Source: Peptococcaceae bacterium (GTDB lineage Bacteria; Bacillota; DSM-12270; Thermacetogeniales; Thermacetogeniaceae). Taken from it: DNA of 64,000 nucleotides. The notes below the pieces were generated by a model that did no database searches, was not told the DNA's origin, and saw nothing but the letters and a program-made list of their open reading frames with translations. Numbering within the stretch: the stretch's first letter is position 1; each line of letters opens with the position of its first letter. The stretch spans positions 1 to 64,000 of the forward strand of contig JAHFCR010000004.1 of NCBI GenBank assembly GCA_023249405.1. Direction: 5' to 3'. A program made the translations under genes and the position numbers. This document shows positions 26,489 to 34,415 of the stretch, one piece after another.

Positions 26489-27376
26489 TCAGGATTGACG
26501 GTCTAATAGGTGCTGGGCGGCGCCAATCATAAAGGCCGCTCCGGCTCCCAGCCGATCAATGCTTTGCAGGGCTTTGTTCACCTGCACAGCAGCCAGCCGG
26601 CGCGCCTGTTCCAGTCCGTACAGGGCGGGATAGGTCGCTTTCTGGTTGGTCAGGTCGCTGTTGAGGGGTTTGCCGAGCAAGTCTTCGTCCCCTGTCAGAT
26701 CCAGGATATCGTCAGTGATCTGGAAAGCCAGGCCGAAATTTAGGCCAAACTCCGTCAGAGCCTGCAGGTCCTGTTGCTCAGCGCCTGCCAGGATGGCGCC
26801 GGTCCTGAGAGCGGCGGCAAACAGGGCAGCGGTTTTGTGGAGGTGGATGTATTCCAGTTGCTGAGGATCGATCGCCCGGCCCTCGGACTCCAGGTCGACC
26901 ACCTGTCCGCCGATCAGCCCGTCAGTGCCCGCCGCACCTGCCACTTCGCCGATCACCCTGGCAACCGCTCCGGCGTCAAAACCCGCTGGATGCAGACTGT
27001 ACAAGGTTGTAAAAGCCAGGGTCAGCAGGGCGTCGCCCGCCAGGATAGCCATCGCCTCGCCATATACCCGGTGGCAGGTCGGCTTGCCCCGGCGCAGGTC
27101 GTCGTTGTCCATGGCCGGCAGGTCATCGTGAATCAGGGAATAGGCGTGGATCATCTCCAGGGCTGCCGCGGCTGGCAACAGCGGCGCCTGGGGCCGCCCC
27201 AGGGCTGCGGCGGCAGCCAGTACGAAAGCCCCGCGCAGCCGCTTGCCCCCGGCAAAGATACTGTAGCGCATGGCCTGATGGATGGAGGCCGGATGACTAT
27301 CAGCGCCTGGCAGGCAGCGATCCAGGGACTCATTGATCATGGCAGCCTTGGCGCTTAGCTCTTGCTCCCAGCTCAT
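26489..27376 (-). CDS. ispA: Geranyl/farnesyl diphosphate synthase
   Basis: 295-aa trans-isoprenyl diphosphate synthase that builds C10-C15 isoprenoids. The first Asp-rich motif is LIHDDLPAMDNDDLRRG and the second is ITDDILDLTGDEDLLGK; GGKRLRGAFVLA near residue 42 binds IPP. The start at ATG 27376 overlaps the xseB stop as ATGA. The OLE RNA follows on the same strand. Confidence 0.95.
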   Translation of the reverse strand: MSWEQELSAKAAMINESLDRCLPGADSHPASIHQAMRYSIFAGGKRLRGAFVLAAAAALGRPQAPLLPAAAALEMIHAYSLIHDDLPAMDNDDLRRGKPTCHRVYGEAMAILAGDALLTLAFTTLYSLHPAGFDAGAVARVIGEVAGAAGTDGLIGGQVVDLESEGRAIDPQQLEYIHLHKTAALFAAALRTGAILAGAEQQDLQALTEFGLNFGLAFQITDDILDLTGDEDLLGKPLNSDLTNQKATYPALYGLEQARRLAAVQVNKALQSIDRLGAGAAFMIGAAQHLLDRQS

Positions 27377-27642
27377 TTCGCCCGGCCACCCGGCTCAAGG
27401 CCTCCCAGCCAAGCGGGAGCCGAAGCGTAGTATTCCGACAACAGCACTTCTATCTGTTCCTCAAAAGCATTCAGGTCTTGGACGCAGATACTCAGGTTGC
27501 TGATGCCATCCTTGAATGCATCCAGGGCTGCCGCCAGGGTCAGATCCCCTTTTTCCAATTCGTCAACCACCGCCTCCAGACGGGCGAGAGCATCCTCAAA
27601 GGTTATGGCCGGTGGCTGGGGCTGTTCGCTTGCTTGATCCAT
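27373..27642 (-). CDS. xseB: Exodeoxyribonuclease VII small subunit
   Basis: 89-aa helical partner of XseA. The core ITFEDALARLEAVVDELEKG and the following DLTLAAALDAFKDGI are typical. It is a few residues longer than usual at the Gly/Pro-rich C-terminus. It is separated from xseA by a REP-like inverted repeat. Confidence 0.95.
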   Translation of the reverse strand: MDQASEQPQPPAITFEDALARLEAVVDELEKGDLTLAAALDAFKDGISNLSICVQDLNAFEEQIEVLLSEYYASAPAWLGGLEPGGRAK

Positions 27643-27664
27643 AACGCTTCCTCCTATAACCGTG

Positions 27665-27728
27665 AACGCGGGGGCGGTTCTGGCGTTTAGATGCCATGTT
27701 ATGAAACGCCAGAACCGTCCCCGCGTTT
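27665..27728. repeat. REP-like inverted repeat pair between xseA and xseB
   Basis: Two REP units face each other: 27665-27688 and 27704-27728, 24 bp with one mismatch, around a 15-nt spacer. Each unit has AACGC ends and a core GGGACGGTTCT. The right unit encodes the last nine residues of XseA, so the repeat has replaced the original C-terminus. Related units occur at 39671 and 39886. Confidence 0.85.
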
Positions 27729-28931
27729 CGTCTCTTCAACTTTGCAGCGCAAGCTTCCCTCGCTGAGGATCACTTCCAGGGGATCGCCTTCTTTGACAAG
27801 GAGGCTGCTCTGGATCAACCTGCCGCTGACCGGGTCCCGGCAGATACTGTAGCCGCGCCGCAATATCGCCAGGGGGCTCAGGCTGTCCAGCTTCTCTGCC
27901 AGCACCTGCTTCCGGTGGCTAGCCTGATCACGCAATAGCTGCATTTTATTGGTCAGTTGCAGGTGCAATAGCCTTAGCTCCTGTTTATGCTGGAACAGCA
28001 ACTGTTTAGGATAACGCCCCAGGTCCCGTTCGCCGATCTCCTGCAACTGCCGCTGTTTCTGTCTTAATATCCCCTGCACTGCGGACAGGATCAGGCGGTC
28101 CTGCAACTGTCGCACCCGGTGCTCCAGTTCCAGGTGCGAGGGCGCCACCAGTTCAGCGGCCGCAGAAGGGGTAGCGGCCCTGACGTCAGCAACCAGATCG
28201 GCAATGGAGTAGTCGGTCTCGTGGCCAACGGCGCTCACCACCGGATGGTGTAAGTGGAAAATCGCCCGGGCCACCTCCACCGTGTTAAATGCCCACAGCT
28301 CTTCCAGGGAACCCCCGCCCCGCCCGACAATGATCACGTCGATATCGGGCCGCTGATCCAGGGCCTCCAGAGCGGAGCAGATCTCCCGCGGGGCCTGTTC
28401 TCCCTGCACGGCGGCTGGAGCCAGCACGATGGCCATACCAGGAAAGCGACGCCGCATGACGGTTACCAGGTCATGCCACGCCGCTCCGTTCTGTGAAGTG
28501 ACCACGCCTACTTTACGCGGCAAATGAGGCAGCGGTTTCTTATGCTCCTGCTCAAACAAGCCCTCAGCCTGCAACTGCTCCTTGAGCCGGCAATAGGCAG
28601 CGTAGAGGGCCCCCATGCCGTCCGACGCCAGTTCTTCGGCGTATAGCTGATACTGCCCATCCCGTTCATAGATACTGATACGGCCACGTACGATCACGCC
28701 CATTCCATTGGACGGCAAGAAATTCAACTGGCTGCAGCGGGAGCGGAACATGACGCAACGCATACTGCTGGCAGCATCTTTCAAGGTGAAGTAGAGGTGG
28801 CCGGAGGTATGATGCTTGCAGTTGGAGATCTCGCCGCGGATCCAGATGCTGTTCAGCAGCGCATCCGCCTCCAGCAGATCCCTCAGGTAACCGGTCGCCT
28901 CCCCCACGCTGTAGATCCTGCGAATCACCAC
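27699..28931 (-). CDS. xseA: Exodeoxyribonuclease VII large subunit
   Basis: 410-aa subunit of the exonuclease that degrades single-stranded DNA. An N-terminal OB fold (SIWIRGEISNCKHHTSGHLYF) precedes the nuclease domain with GVVTSQNGAAWHD, VDVIIVGRGGGSLEELWAFN (residues written here approximate the family motif; the sequence has DIDVIIVGRGGGS) and AVGHETDYSIADLVADVRA. A helical tail ends in KRGDGSGVS, which is encoded by a REP unit. The start is GTG 28931 after GAGGCG, just after the folD stop. Confidence 0.95.
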   Translation of the reverse strand: MVIRRIYSVGEATGYLRDLLEADALLNSIWIRGEISNCKHHTSGHLYFTLKDAASSMRCVMFRSRCSQLNFLPSNGMGVIVRGRISIYERDGQYQLYAEELASDGMGALYAAYCRLKEQLQAEGLFEQEHKKPLPHLPRKVGVVTSQNGAAWHDLVTVMRRRFPGMAIVLAPAAVQGEQAPREICSALEALDQRPDIDVIIVGRGGGSLEELWAFNTVEVARAIFHLHHPVVSAVGHETDYSIADLVADVRAATPSAAAELVAPSHLELEHRVRQLQDRLILSAVQGILRQKQRQLQEIGERDLGRYPKQLLFQHKQELRLLHLQLTNKMQLLRDQASHRKQVLAEKLDSLSPLAILRRGYSICRDPVSGRLIQSSLLVKEGDPLEVILSEGSLRCKVEETKRGDGSGVS

Positions 28932-28933
28932 CG

Positions 28934-29788
28934 CTACGCCTCAGCCGTATCCTTGGCGGCGATGAGTAAATTGTAGATGAGCATGATAATCCGGACCGGC
29001 CCCAATCCACCCGGTACCGGGGTGATCGCTCCGGCCACTTCCACGGCGCTGTCGTAGTCCACATCGCCGACCGACTTGCCGTCCACCCAGTTGGAACCGG
29101 TATCGATGACGATCGCCCCCGGTTTTAGCATGTCACCGGTGATCGCCCGCGGCCTGGCGACTTCGGTGACCACGATGTCCGCTTGCTTGGTGTAGGGGGT
29201 AAAATCCTCGGCAGGGTTGACCAGGGTCACGATGGCGCCCTTCTCGAACAGCATCAAGGTGATCGGCTTGCCGACCTCGATGCCGAAGCCAACTACCACG
29301 GCATGCTTGCCTTTGAAATCGATCCCCTGCTTTTCCAGGATCTTGATGCAGGCATTGGCGGTAACTCCCCAGTAACACTTGTTGCCAATCAACAGATTCC
29401 CAAGATTGACCGGGTGCAGGGCATCGATGTCCTTCACCGGCAGAATGGCATCCAGGACCTGGTTCTCATACTGGTGCAGATGATGCGGCAGTGGAAGCTG
29501 AACCAGGATCCCGTGCACGCCGTCATCCCGGTTCAGTTTATCGATCAGGGCCAGCAACTGCTCGATGTCGGTATCCTCGGGAAGGTGGTGGGTCTCCGCA
29601 AAAGCACCCACGCTCTCGGCCGCCTTGGCCTTGGTGCGGACATACAGGGCGGAATCCTGGGCGCCTCCGACCAGGATCAGGGACATGCTGGGGGTGATCC
29701 CCTTCTGCTTGAGATCTGCGGTCTCCTGGGTCAACTGTTGCCTGATCTCCTCGGCGATCTCTTTTCCCACAATACGTACTGCTGCCAT
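28934..29788 (-). CDS. folD: FolD paralogue 1 (methylene-THF dehydrogenase/cyclohydrolase family)
   Basis: 284-aa FolD family protein. Active-site residues are intact: Tyr49 and Lys53 in ALYVRTKAKA, Gln97 in VQLPLP, Asp122 in KDIDALHPVN. The family PCTPxG is replaced by GVTANA, and the dinucleotide loop GxSxIVG reads VVGFGIEVGKP. By comparison with E. coli FolD (Tyr50, Lys54, Gln98, Asp121) the cyclohydrolase machinery is kept while cofactor binding looks altered. The start is ATG 29788, with GGAGG 9 nt upstream. A second FolD lies immediately upstream. A mainly cyclohydrolase role is inference. Confidence 0.88.
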   Translation of the reverse strand: MAAVRIVGKEIAEEIRQQLTQETADLKQKGITPSMSLILVGGAQDSALYVRTKAKAAESVGAFAETHHLPEDTDIEQLLALIDKLNRDDGVHGILVQLPLPHHLHQYENQVLDAILPVKDIDALHPVNLGNLLIGNKCYWGVTANACIKILEKQGIDFKGKHAVVVGFGIEVGKPITLMLFEKGAIVTLVNPAEDFTPYTKQADIVVTEVARPRAITGDMLKPGAIVIDTGSNWVDGKSVGDVDYDSAVEVAGAITPVPGGLGPVRIIMLIYNLLIAAKDTAEA

Positions 29789-29846
29789 TCGCATAACCCT
29801 CCTCAAATAAGTTCTTCAATTCAACTTGGCCAGCCTGATAAGGAAA

Positions 29847-29880
29847 GGAGAACTGGACCCCTTGCAGCATCCAGTTCTCC
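29847..29880 (-). terminator. Hairpin between the two folD genes
   Basis: Arms GGAGAACTGGA (29847-29857) and TCCAGTTCTCC (29870-29880), 11 bp, followed on the minus strand by TTTCCTT. It could be a partial terminator that lowers expression of the second folD. Confidence 0.45.
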
Positions 29881-29899
29881 GATGTAGACGGCTATTGAT

Positions 29900-30769
29900 C
29901 TAACCCTTTTTCTCGAGCTGCCACTTGGCTGCTTCAATCGTGTTCTTCATCAGGATGGCAGTAGTGGCAGTGCCGGCGCCGCCCGGAACCGGGGTGATCC
30001 AGGCTGCCTTCTCGGCAGCGATCTCGGTCTCCACATCACCGACGATCTTCCCGTCCTTGGTGGCGTTGATGCCGACATCGACGACGATGGCGCCCTCTTT
30101 GATCCAATCGCCCTTGATCAGGTGAGGCACGCCCACGGCCACAACCAGGATCTCCGCCCTTCTGACGTGAGACTCGGACAGACCGCGCTGGCCGGTGGCG
30201 ATATGGCTGATGGTAACAGTGCCGAAGGCATTCAGGAACAGCAGTCCTGCCGGTTTGCCCACGATGTCGCTGTGGCCGACAATCACTACCTCCTTGCCGT
30301 AGATGTCTACTCCGGTGGATTTTACCAGCTCGAAAGCGCCCAGAGCGGTGCAGGGAACCAGGCGTGGCTTGCCGAAGGTGACCAGGCCCATGTTGGTGGG
30401 AGTCATGCCCTCGACGTCCTTCTCGTAGGCGATGCTCCACTGGCAGACCTTGGCGTCGATCTGAGCCGGCAGGGGGGTCTGCAGAATGATGCCGGTGACA
30501 CCCGCGTCGGCGTTGAGGCCGGCGATGTGTTTCAGCAGCTGGTCCTGGGTCAGGTCCGCAGGCAGTTCCTGCAGCTCATACTTGATGCCGACAGCATCGG
30601 CAACCTTGCGCTGGGCGTTGGTGTATACGCGCGAGGCATCGTTCTGCCCCACTTGAACGGCGACCAGGCTCGGTGAAACTCCTTTAGCCTTTAAGGCTCC
30701 TACTTCAGCAGAAACTTCAGCCTTAATTTTTTCCGCCAGCGGTTTTCCTAACAATAATTGTGCAGCCAT
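29900..30769 (-). CDS. folD: FolD paralogue 2 with altered active site
   Basis: 289-aa FolD family protein. The NADP-binding loop IVGHSDIVGKP and PCTALG are near normal, and ITPVPGGAGTATTA ends the domain. The catalytic Lys of the family (E. coli Lys54) is Gln53 in RVYTNAQRKVA, and the substrate Asp (Asp121) is Glu120 in KDVEGMTP. Work on the human enzyme, from memory, showed that Lys-to-Gln at this position removes cyclohydrolase but not dehydrogenase activity. It may thus be a dehydrogenase that pairs with the downstream paralogue. ATG 30769 follows AGGGAGG. It is preceded by the nusB terminator, so it has its own promoter. Confidence 0.88.
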   Translation of the reverse strand: MAAQLLLGKPLAEKIKAEVSAEVGALKAKGVSPSLVAVQVGQNDASRVYTNAQRKVADAVGIKYELQELPADLTQDQLLKHIAGLNADAGVTGIILQTPLPAQIDAKVCQWSIAYEKDVEGMTPTNMGLVTFGKPRLVPCTALGAFELVKSTGVDIYGKEVVIVGHSDIVGKPAGLLFLNAFGTVTISHIATGQRGLSESHVRRAEILVVAVGVPHLIKGDWIKEGAIVVDVGINATKDGKIVGDVETEIAAEKAAWITPVPGGAGTATTAILMKNTIEAAKWQLEKKG

Positions 30770-31024
30770 TGCTTTTCCTCCCTAAATATATTTTCTGTAA
30801 TCTGAGTGAACGCAAAAAAGCCTGTCTACACCTCCTCCATCAGTACGAACTTTCCCCATTCACCTTAGAAGCTCCGGTAACAATCACCCAAACAAAGCCG
30901 GCAGCTTCATGAAAAGACCGACTGTTATTAAAATAACCTGATAAAATATCAGCTATTGACATGATCTATTCGTAAATAGCGCTCAAATTCCTGCCTGGAC
31001 CCTAAAAACTTTCTATATTCTCAT

Positions 31025-31154
31025 AAAGCGAAACTTAGATCAGAGGGGTTAAAAACCCCTCTGATCTCTAGTTGAGCCGATCCCGCCCCGGTCGGGGCAC
31101 CCGGCTTAGCGCCCTTTATCCCAGAGGGATTAGGGGCGGTTAGCTATCGGATAA
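31025..31154 (+). repeat. Structured RNA-like repeat, copy 3
   Basis: 130 nt, plus orientation, opposite to the flanking genes. It has AAAGCGAAACTT, a hairpin of 11 bp (31038-31048 with 31056-31066), TAGTTGAGCCGATCC, a GC-rich hairpin, GGCTTAGCGCCC, a short hairpin and GGGGCGGTTAGCTATCGG followed by ATAA. It lies in the 454-nt gap between nusB and folD; nothing else in that gap could be assigned. Confidence 0.8.
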
Positions 31155-31205
31155 GGCGCGCCCTAAAGCACTATTCGAACGCTGTTGCCTTGTGAAGCCT
31201 AAAAA

Positions 31206-31231
31206 CAAAAAAACTGGCTGTGATCAGCCAG
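31206..31231 (-). terminator. Intrinsic terminator after nusB
   Basis: Stem CTGGCTG/CAGCCAG (31214-31220 with 31225-31231) and a 4-nt loop, followed on the minus strand by TTTTTTTGTTTTT. The hairpin overlaps the nusB stop codon. It separates the Asp23/AmaP/nusB unit from the folD genes. Confidence 0.85.
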
Positions 31232-31637
31232 ATTCTACGGTGACTTCCTTGGCAATGCGGCCAAGAATTCCATTTATAAAGCGGGGAGCATCTTTGTGGC
31301 TGAAAATTTTAGCCAGTTCGAGGGCCTCGTCGATGGCCACGTTGACCGGAGTGGCAGGATAATACAACATCTCAAACAGGCTCATCCTCAGGATGTTGCG
31401 ATCCACATTGGCCATCCTGGGCAGATCCCAGTCAGTGGCGTAGCGTACGAGGTAATCATCGATCTGATGCTGGTGTTTCAGTGTTCCCTCTACCAGGGTG
31501 CGGGAAAAACCTGCCGTCTCACCGGTAACCCGGGACTCTTTCAGCATGTAGGCCAGGGCGCCTTCCGGCTGGGCCTTGCCCACATCGATCTGGAACAGAA
31601 CCTGTAAAGCTAACTCACGGGCCCGCCGCCTACCCAA
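31224..31637 (-). CDS. nusB: Transcription antitermination factor NusB
   Basis: 137-aa all-helical factor for rRNA antitermination. It starts GRRRARELALQVLFQIDVG, which is the boxA RNA-binding N-terminus, and ends with the family core NVAIDEALELAKIFSHKDAPRFINGILGRIA (positions about 100-130). It is last in the unit Asp23-AmaP-DUF2273-nusB, before a strong terminator. Confidence 0.96.
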   Translation of the reverse strand: MGRRRARELALQVLFQIDVGKAQPEGALAYMLKESRVTGETAGFSRTLVEGTLKHQHQIDDYLVRYATDWDLPRMANVDRNILRMSLFEMLYYPATPVNVAIDEALELAKIFSHKDAPRFINGILGRIAKEVTVESG

Positions 31638-31670
31638 AAATAACCCTCCCTGATCCTACTGCTTCGGGTC

Positions 31671-31904
31671 TCAGCGTTCGCCGAACAGACGCCTCCATAA
31701 AGCGTTCAGGCTGCTACCGTCATCAAAGCTCTTGCCGACGATATAACCGACCACTATGCAGATCGCAATAAATACCGTCTTCCAGAAACCGAAGATGATG
31801 ATCAGCAGGCCCGCCAGCAACCCGAGGATGATACCGATCACTTTTCCCCGGTGTCCATCCAGCAGATCCAGAAAGACCTCATAAAAAGACCGGCCACCCC
31901 ACAT
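31671..31904 (-). CDS. DUF2273 small membrane protein
   Basis: 77-aa protein with two hydrophobic segments (about 22-42 and 43-60, GIILGLLAGLLIIIFGFWKT then IAICIVVGYIVGKSFDDG). DUF2273 proteins occur beside Asp23 and AmaP genes in Firmicutes. ATG 31904 follows AAGGAG. A role in the alkaline-shock membrane complex is inferred from context. Confidence 0.85.
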   Translation of the reverse strand: MWGGRSFYEVFLDLLDGHRGKVIGIILGLLAGLLIIIFGFWKTVFIAICIVVGYIVGKSFDDGSSLNALWRRLFGER

Positions 31905-31934
31905 GTAAATCTCCTTCTTTCTGGCGTCAACCCG

Positions 31935-32474
31935 TTACTCGACCCTGGCACGGGATTCAAAGGAGACGCTGGCAACCAATACCTGCACCTGCAGCACGCG
32001 GATACCCGCCTTTTCCTCCAGGTAGTTCTTAACTGCCTCTTGAACCTCCTGGGTAATCACCGGGATATTGGCATCCGGACTCACATTCAGGTGCAGAACC
32101 ACAACCACGCCGTCTTTTTCATACTGTAGCACCGGCCTGATCTCCCGGATCTCCCGCACCTGGCGGGATGCTCTGCGGATCAGGTCTTCCAGGGCCGGCA
32201 CCGAGATATCCACCCGCCCCAGGCTGGTATCCTGAATCATCAATTCACGGTGCTGTCCTGTCCCCCGGCTGGCAACCACAATCATGTACAGAGCCAGCAA
32301 GATCACCAGGCCGCTGACGACACCGATGATCCAGCGATTATCTGAAATGGACAGGACCGATTGCAGGTATTCCTGGGGGATCACCCATCCCAGGGCTAGC
32401 GCCAACACGATGCCCGCAAATATGATCGTCAGAATGGCAAATATTGATGACAGAAAACGGTGACCTGGCTGCAT
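31935..32474 (-). CDS. amaP: Alkaline shock response membrane anchor protein AmaP
   Basis: 179-aa protein with two N-terminal membrane helices (about 9-30 and 47-67) and a cytoplasmic Asp23-like domain (SLGRVDISVPALEDLIRRA). AmaP anchors Asp23 at the membrane in staphylococci. The Asp23 gene directly upstream and DUF2273 directly downstream support the call. Confidence 0.88.
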   Translation of the reverse strand: MQPGHRFLSSIFAILTIIFAGIVLALALGWVIPQEYLQSVLSISDNRWIIGVVSGLVILLALYMIVVASRGTGQHRELMIQDTSLGRVDISVPALEDLIRRASRQVREIREIRPVLQYEKDGVVVVLHLNVSPDANIPVITQEVQEAVKNYLEEKAGIRVLQVQVLVASVSFESRARVE

Positions 32475-32506
32475 CAGTATGTGCCCTCTCCCTTCCTTGC
32501 GTAAAA

Positions 32507-32905
32507 CTATTTGACTCGCTGCTGCTCATCCTGCCCCTCGGCAAAGGAAACGCCCTGTACATGAACGTTGACCTCGATCACCGCCAGGCCGGTCATGCTC
32601 TCAATTGCCTGCTTGACATTCTCCTGGACGCGCAAGGCCACATCCGGGATACGTACGCCAAAGTCCACAATGACAAAAAGGTCCACCGCGGCCTCGCGCT
32701 CTCCCACCTCAACCTTGACACCCCTGGACAGGTTGCGCCGGCCCAACATTTCCGCGATGCCTCCGGCCACGCTGCCACTCATGCCTGTAATCCCGTCGAT
32801 CTCCGTAGCTGCCAGTCCGGCAATGACTGCCACCACGTCATTGGCAATGCGAATTGCCCCCAGAGCGGTACGGCTTGTCTCCTCGATCATATTGCTGTCA
32901 ACCAT
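32507..32905 (-). CDS. Asp23/Gls24 family envelope stress protein
   Basis: 132-aa soluble protein. Family features are IANDVVAVIAGLAATEIDGI, GVKVEVGEREAAVDLFVIVDF and the late NVKQAIESMTGLAVIEVNVHV. ATG 32905 follows GGGGGTGG. The group forms membrane-associated clusters through AmaP and responds to envelope or alkaline stress. Confidence 0.92.
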   Translation of the reverse strand: MVDSNMIEETSRTALGAIRIANDVVAVIAGLAATEIDGITGMSGSVAGGIAEMLGRRNLSRGVKVEVGEREAAVDLFVIVDFGVRIPDVALRVQENVKQAIESMTGLAVIEVNVHVQGVSFAEGQDEQQRVK

Positions 32906-32992
32906 GCTTCGCCACCCCCGATCTGTTCGGTATACAAATTATTTCCACTACCAGCATCATTATACCAAACAAAAATGGAATTGCAAGGCAGA

Positions 32993-34339
32993 TCACCTAT
33001 CTGACAGGTGCTGCTGTATAAAATTGGTATAGGTCTCGCCGCGCAGGAAATACTCATCGCTCATGATGCGCTGCAGGAAGGGAATAGTAGTGACCACCCC
33101 GGTGATCCGGAATTCGCCCAGAGCGCGCTGCATACGCCCGATCGCCTCCTGGCGGTCGTTTCCCCAGGTGATCAGCTTGGCGATCAACGAATCGTAATAG
33201 TGGGGAATGTTGTAGCCAACATAGATGCCGCTGTCAACGCGCACCCCGAATCCGCCCGGAGGCAGATAATCGGTCACCCGGCTCGGACAGGGACGGAAGT
33301 CGTAGGCCGGGTCCTCGGCATTGATGCGGCATTCGATCGCCGCTCCCTGCAGTCCGATCCTATCCTGGCGGTATGGCAGCGGCGCCCCGGCGGCCACTTC
33401 GATCATGGCGGCCACCAGGTCGATACCGGTCACCCATTCGGTGACCGGATGCTCTACCTGAATCCTGGTGTTCATTTCAATGAAATAGTAGGCGCCGGAC
33501 TTGTCCAGCATAAACTCCACGGTCCCGGCGCCGGCATAATGCACAGACTGGGCAGCCCGGACTGCAGTCTCGCCCATCTGCTGCCGGAGTTCTTCGGTCA
33601 GCACCGGACAGGGGGTCTCCTCGACCAGTTTCTGGTGCCTCCGCTGGATAGAACAGTCTCTCTCCCCCAGGTAGACCGCCTGGCCGTGCTGATCCGCCAA
33701 CACCTGAATCTCTACATGCCGGGGTTCCTGCAAATACTTCTCCAGGTAAACGCCGCCATCGCCGAAGGCGGCCTCGGCTTCGGTGCGCGCAGCGATCACG
33801 GCCTTCTCCAGTTCGGTCTGGTCGTTGGCGATTCGCATCCCCCGGCCCCCGCCGCCTGCAGAGGCCTTGACGATCACCGGATAACCGATGTCACCGGCAA
33901 TGTCGGCGATCTTGCTATCCTTGGTCAACAACCCCGGAGATCCCGGCACCACGGGCACACCGGCAGCAGCCATCAACTCCCGGGCCCGGGCTTTGGCCCC
34001 CATCGACTCGATCGCAGAGGCAGGAGGGCCGATGAACACGATCCCGGATGTCTCGCAGATTTCAGCAAAATAGGGGTTCTCCGCCAAAAAACCATAGCCT
34101 GGGTGGATCGCTTCAGCCCCTCTGCTGACAGCAGCGCTGATGATGTTGGGAATATTCAGATAGCTGCGGGACGGTTGCGGGGCGCCGATGCACACCGCCT
34201 CATCCGCCATCTGCACATGCAGGGCATCACGGTCCGCCTCCGAATAGACAGCAACGGTCCGGATATTCATTTCCCGGCAACTGCGAATAATCCGCACGGC
34301 GATCTCGCCGCGGTTGGCTACAAGGATTTTTTTGAACAC
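32993..34339 (-). CDS. accC: Biotin carboxylase, acetyl-CoA carboxylase subunit
   Basis: 448-aa ATP-grasp enzyme that carboxylates the biotin on BCCP. It opens MFKKILVANRGEIAVRIIRS and has IHPGYGFLAENP, the Gly-rich ATP loop KASAGGGGRGMR, YLGERDCSIQRRHQKLVEETP and the catalytic EMNTRIQVEHPVTE. The start is GTG 34339 after GGGAGG. It lies after the OadA-AccB fusion, so AccC probably serves that fused carrier, a free AccB, or both. No accA/accD is in the window. Confidence 0.95.
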   Translation of the reverse strand: MFKKILVANRGEIAVRIIRSCREMNIRTVAVYSEADRDALHVQMADEAVCIGAPQPSRSYLNIPNIISAAVSRGAEAIHPGYGFLAENPYFAEICETSGIVFIGPPASAIESMGAKARARELMAAAGVPVVPGSPGLLTKDSKIADIAGDIGYPVIVKASAGGGGRGMRIANDQTELEKAVIAARTEAEAAFGDGGVYLEKYLQEPRHVEIQVLADQHGQAVYLGERDCSIQRRHQKLVEETPCPVLTEELRQQMGETAVRAAQSVHYAGAGTVEFMLDKSGAYYFIEMNTRIQVEHPVTEWVTGIDLVAAMIEVAAGAPLPYRQDRIGLQGAAIECRINAEDPAYDFRPCPSRVTDYLPPGGFGVRVDSGIYVGYNIPHYYDSLIAKLITWGNDRQEAIGRMQRALGEFRITGVVTTIPFLQRIMSDEYFLRGETYTNFIQQHLSDR

Positions 34340-34364
34340 TGAACAGCCTCCCTAAGAAATGAAT

Positions 34365-34389
34365 ACCGCATGCTGGTCGCACATGCGGT
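34365..34389. other. Short hairpin between the OadA-AccB fusion and accC
   Basis: ACCGCATG and CATGCGGT, 8 bp around a 9-nt loop, with no T-run. It might tune expression between the two genes or be chance. Confidence 0.3.
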
Positions 34390-34415
34390 CGAAATGAACC
34401 CCGTTAACGGCATAA

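Noticed and set aside
30950-30985. TTGACA on the plus strand in the nusB-folD gap as a promoter
   Set aside because: No acceptable -10 element at 16-18 bp, and no plus-strand gene follows apart from the structured repeat.
33008-34342. A 444-residue plus-strand open frame
   Set aside because: It is the exact antisense shadow of accC, whose motifs are complete.
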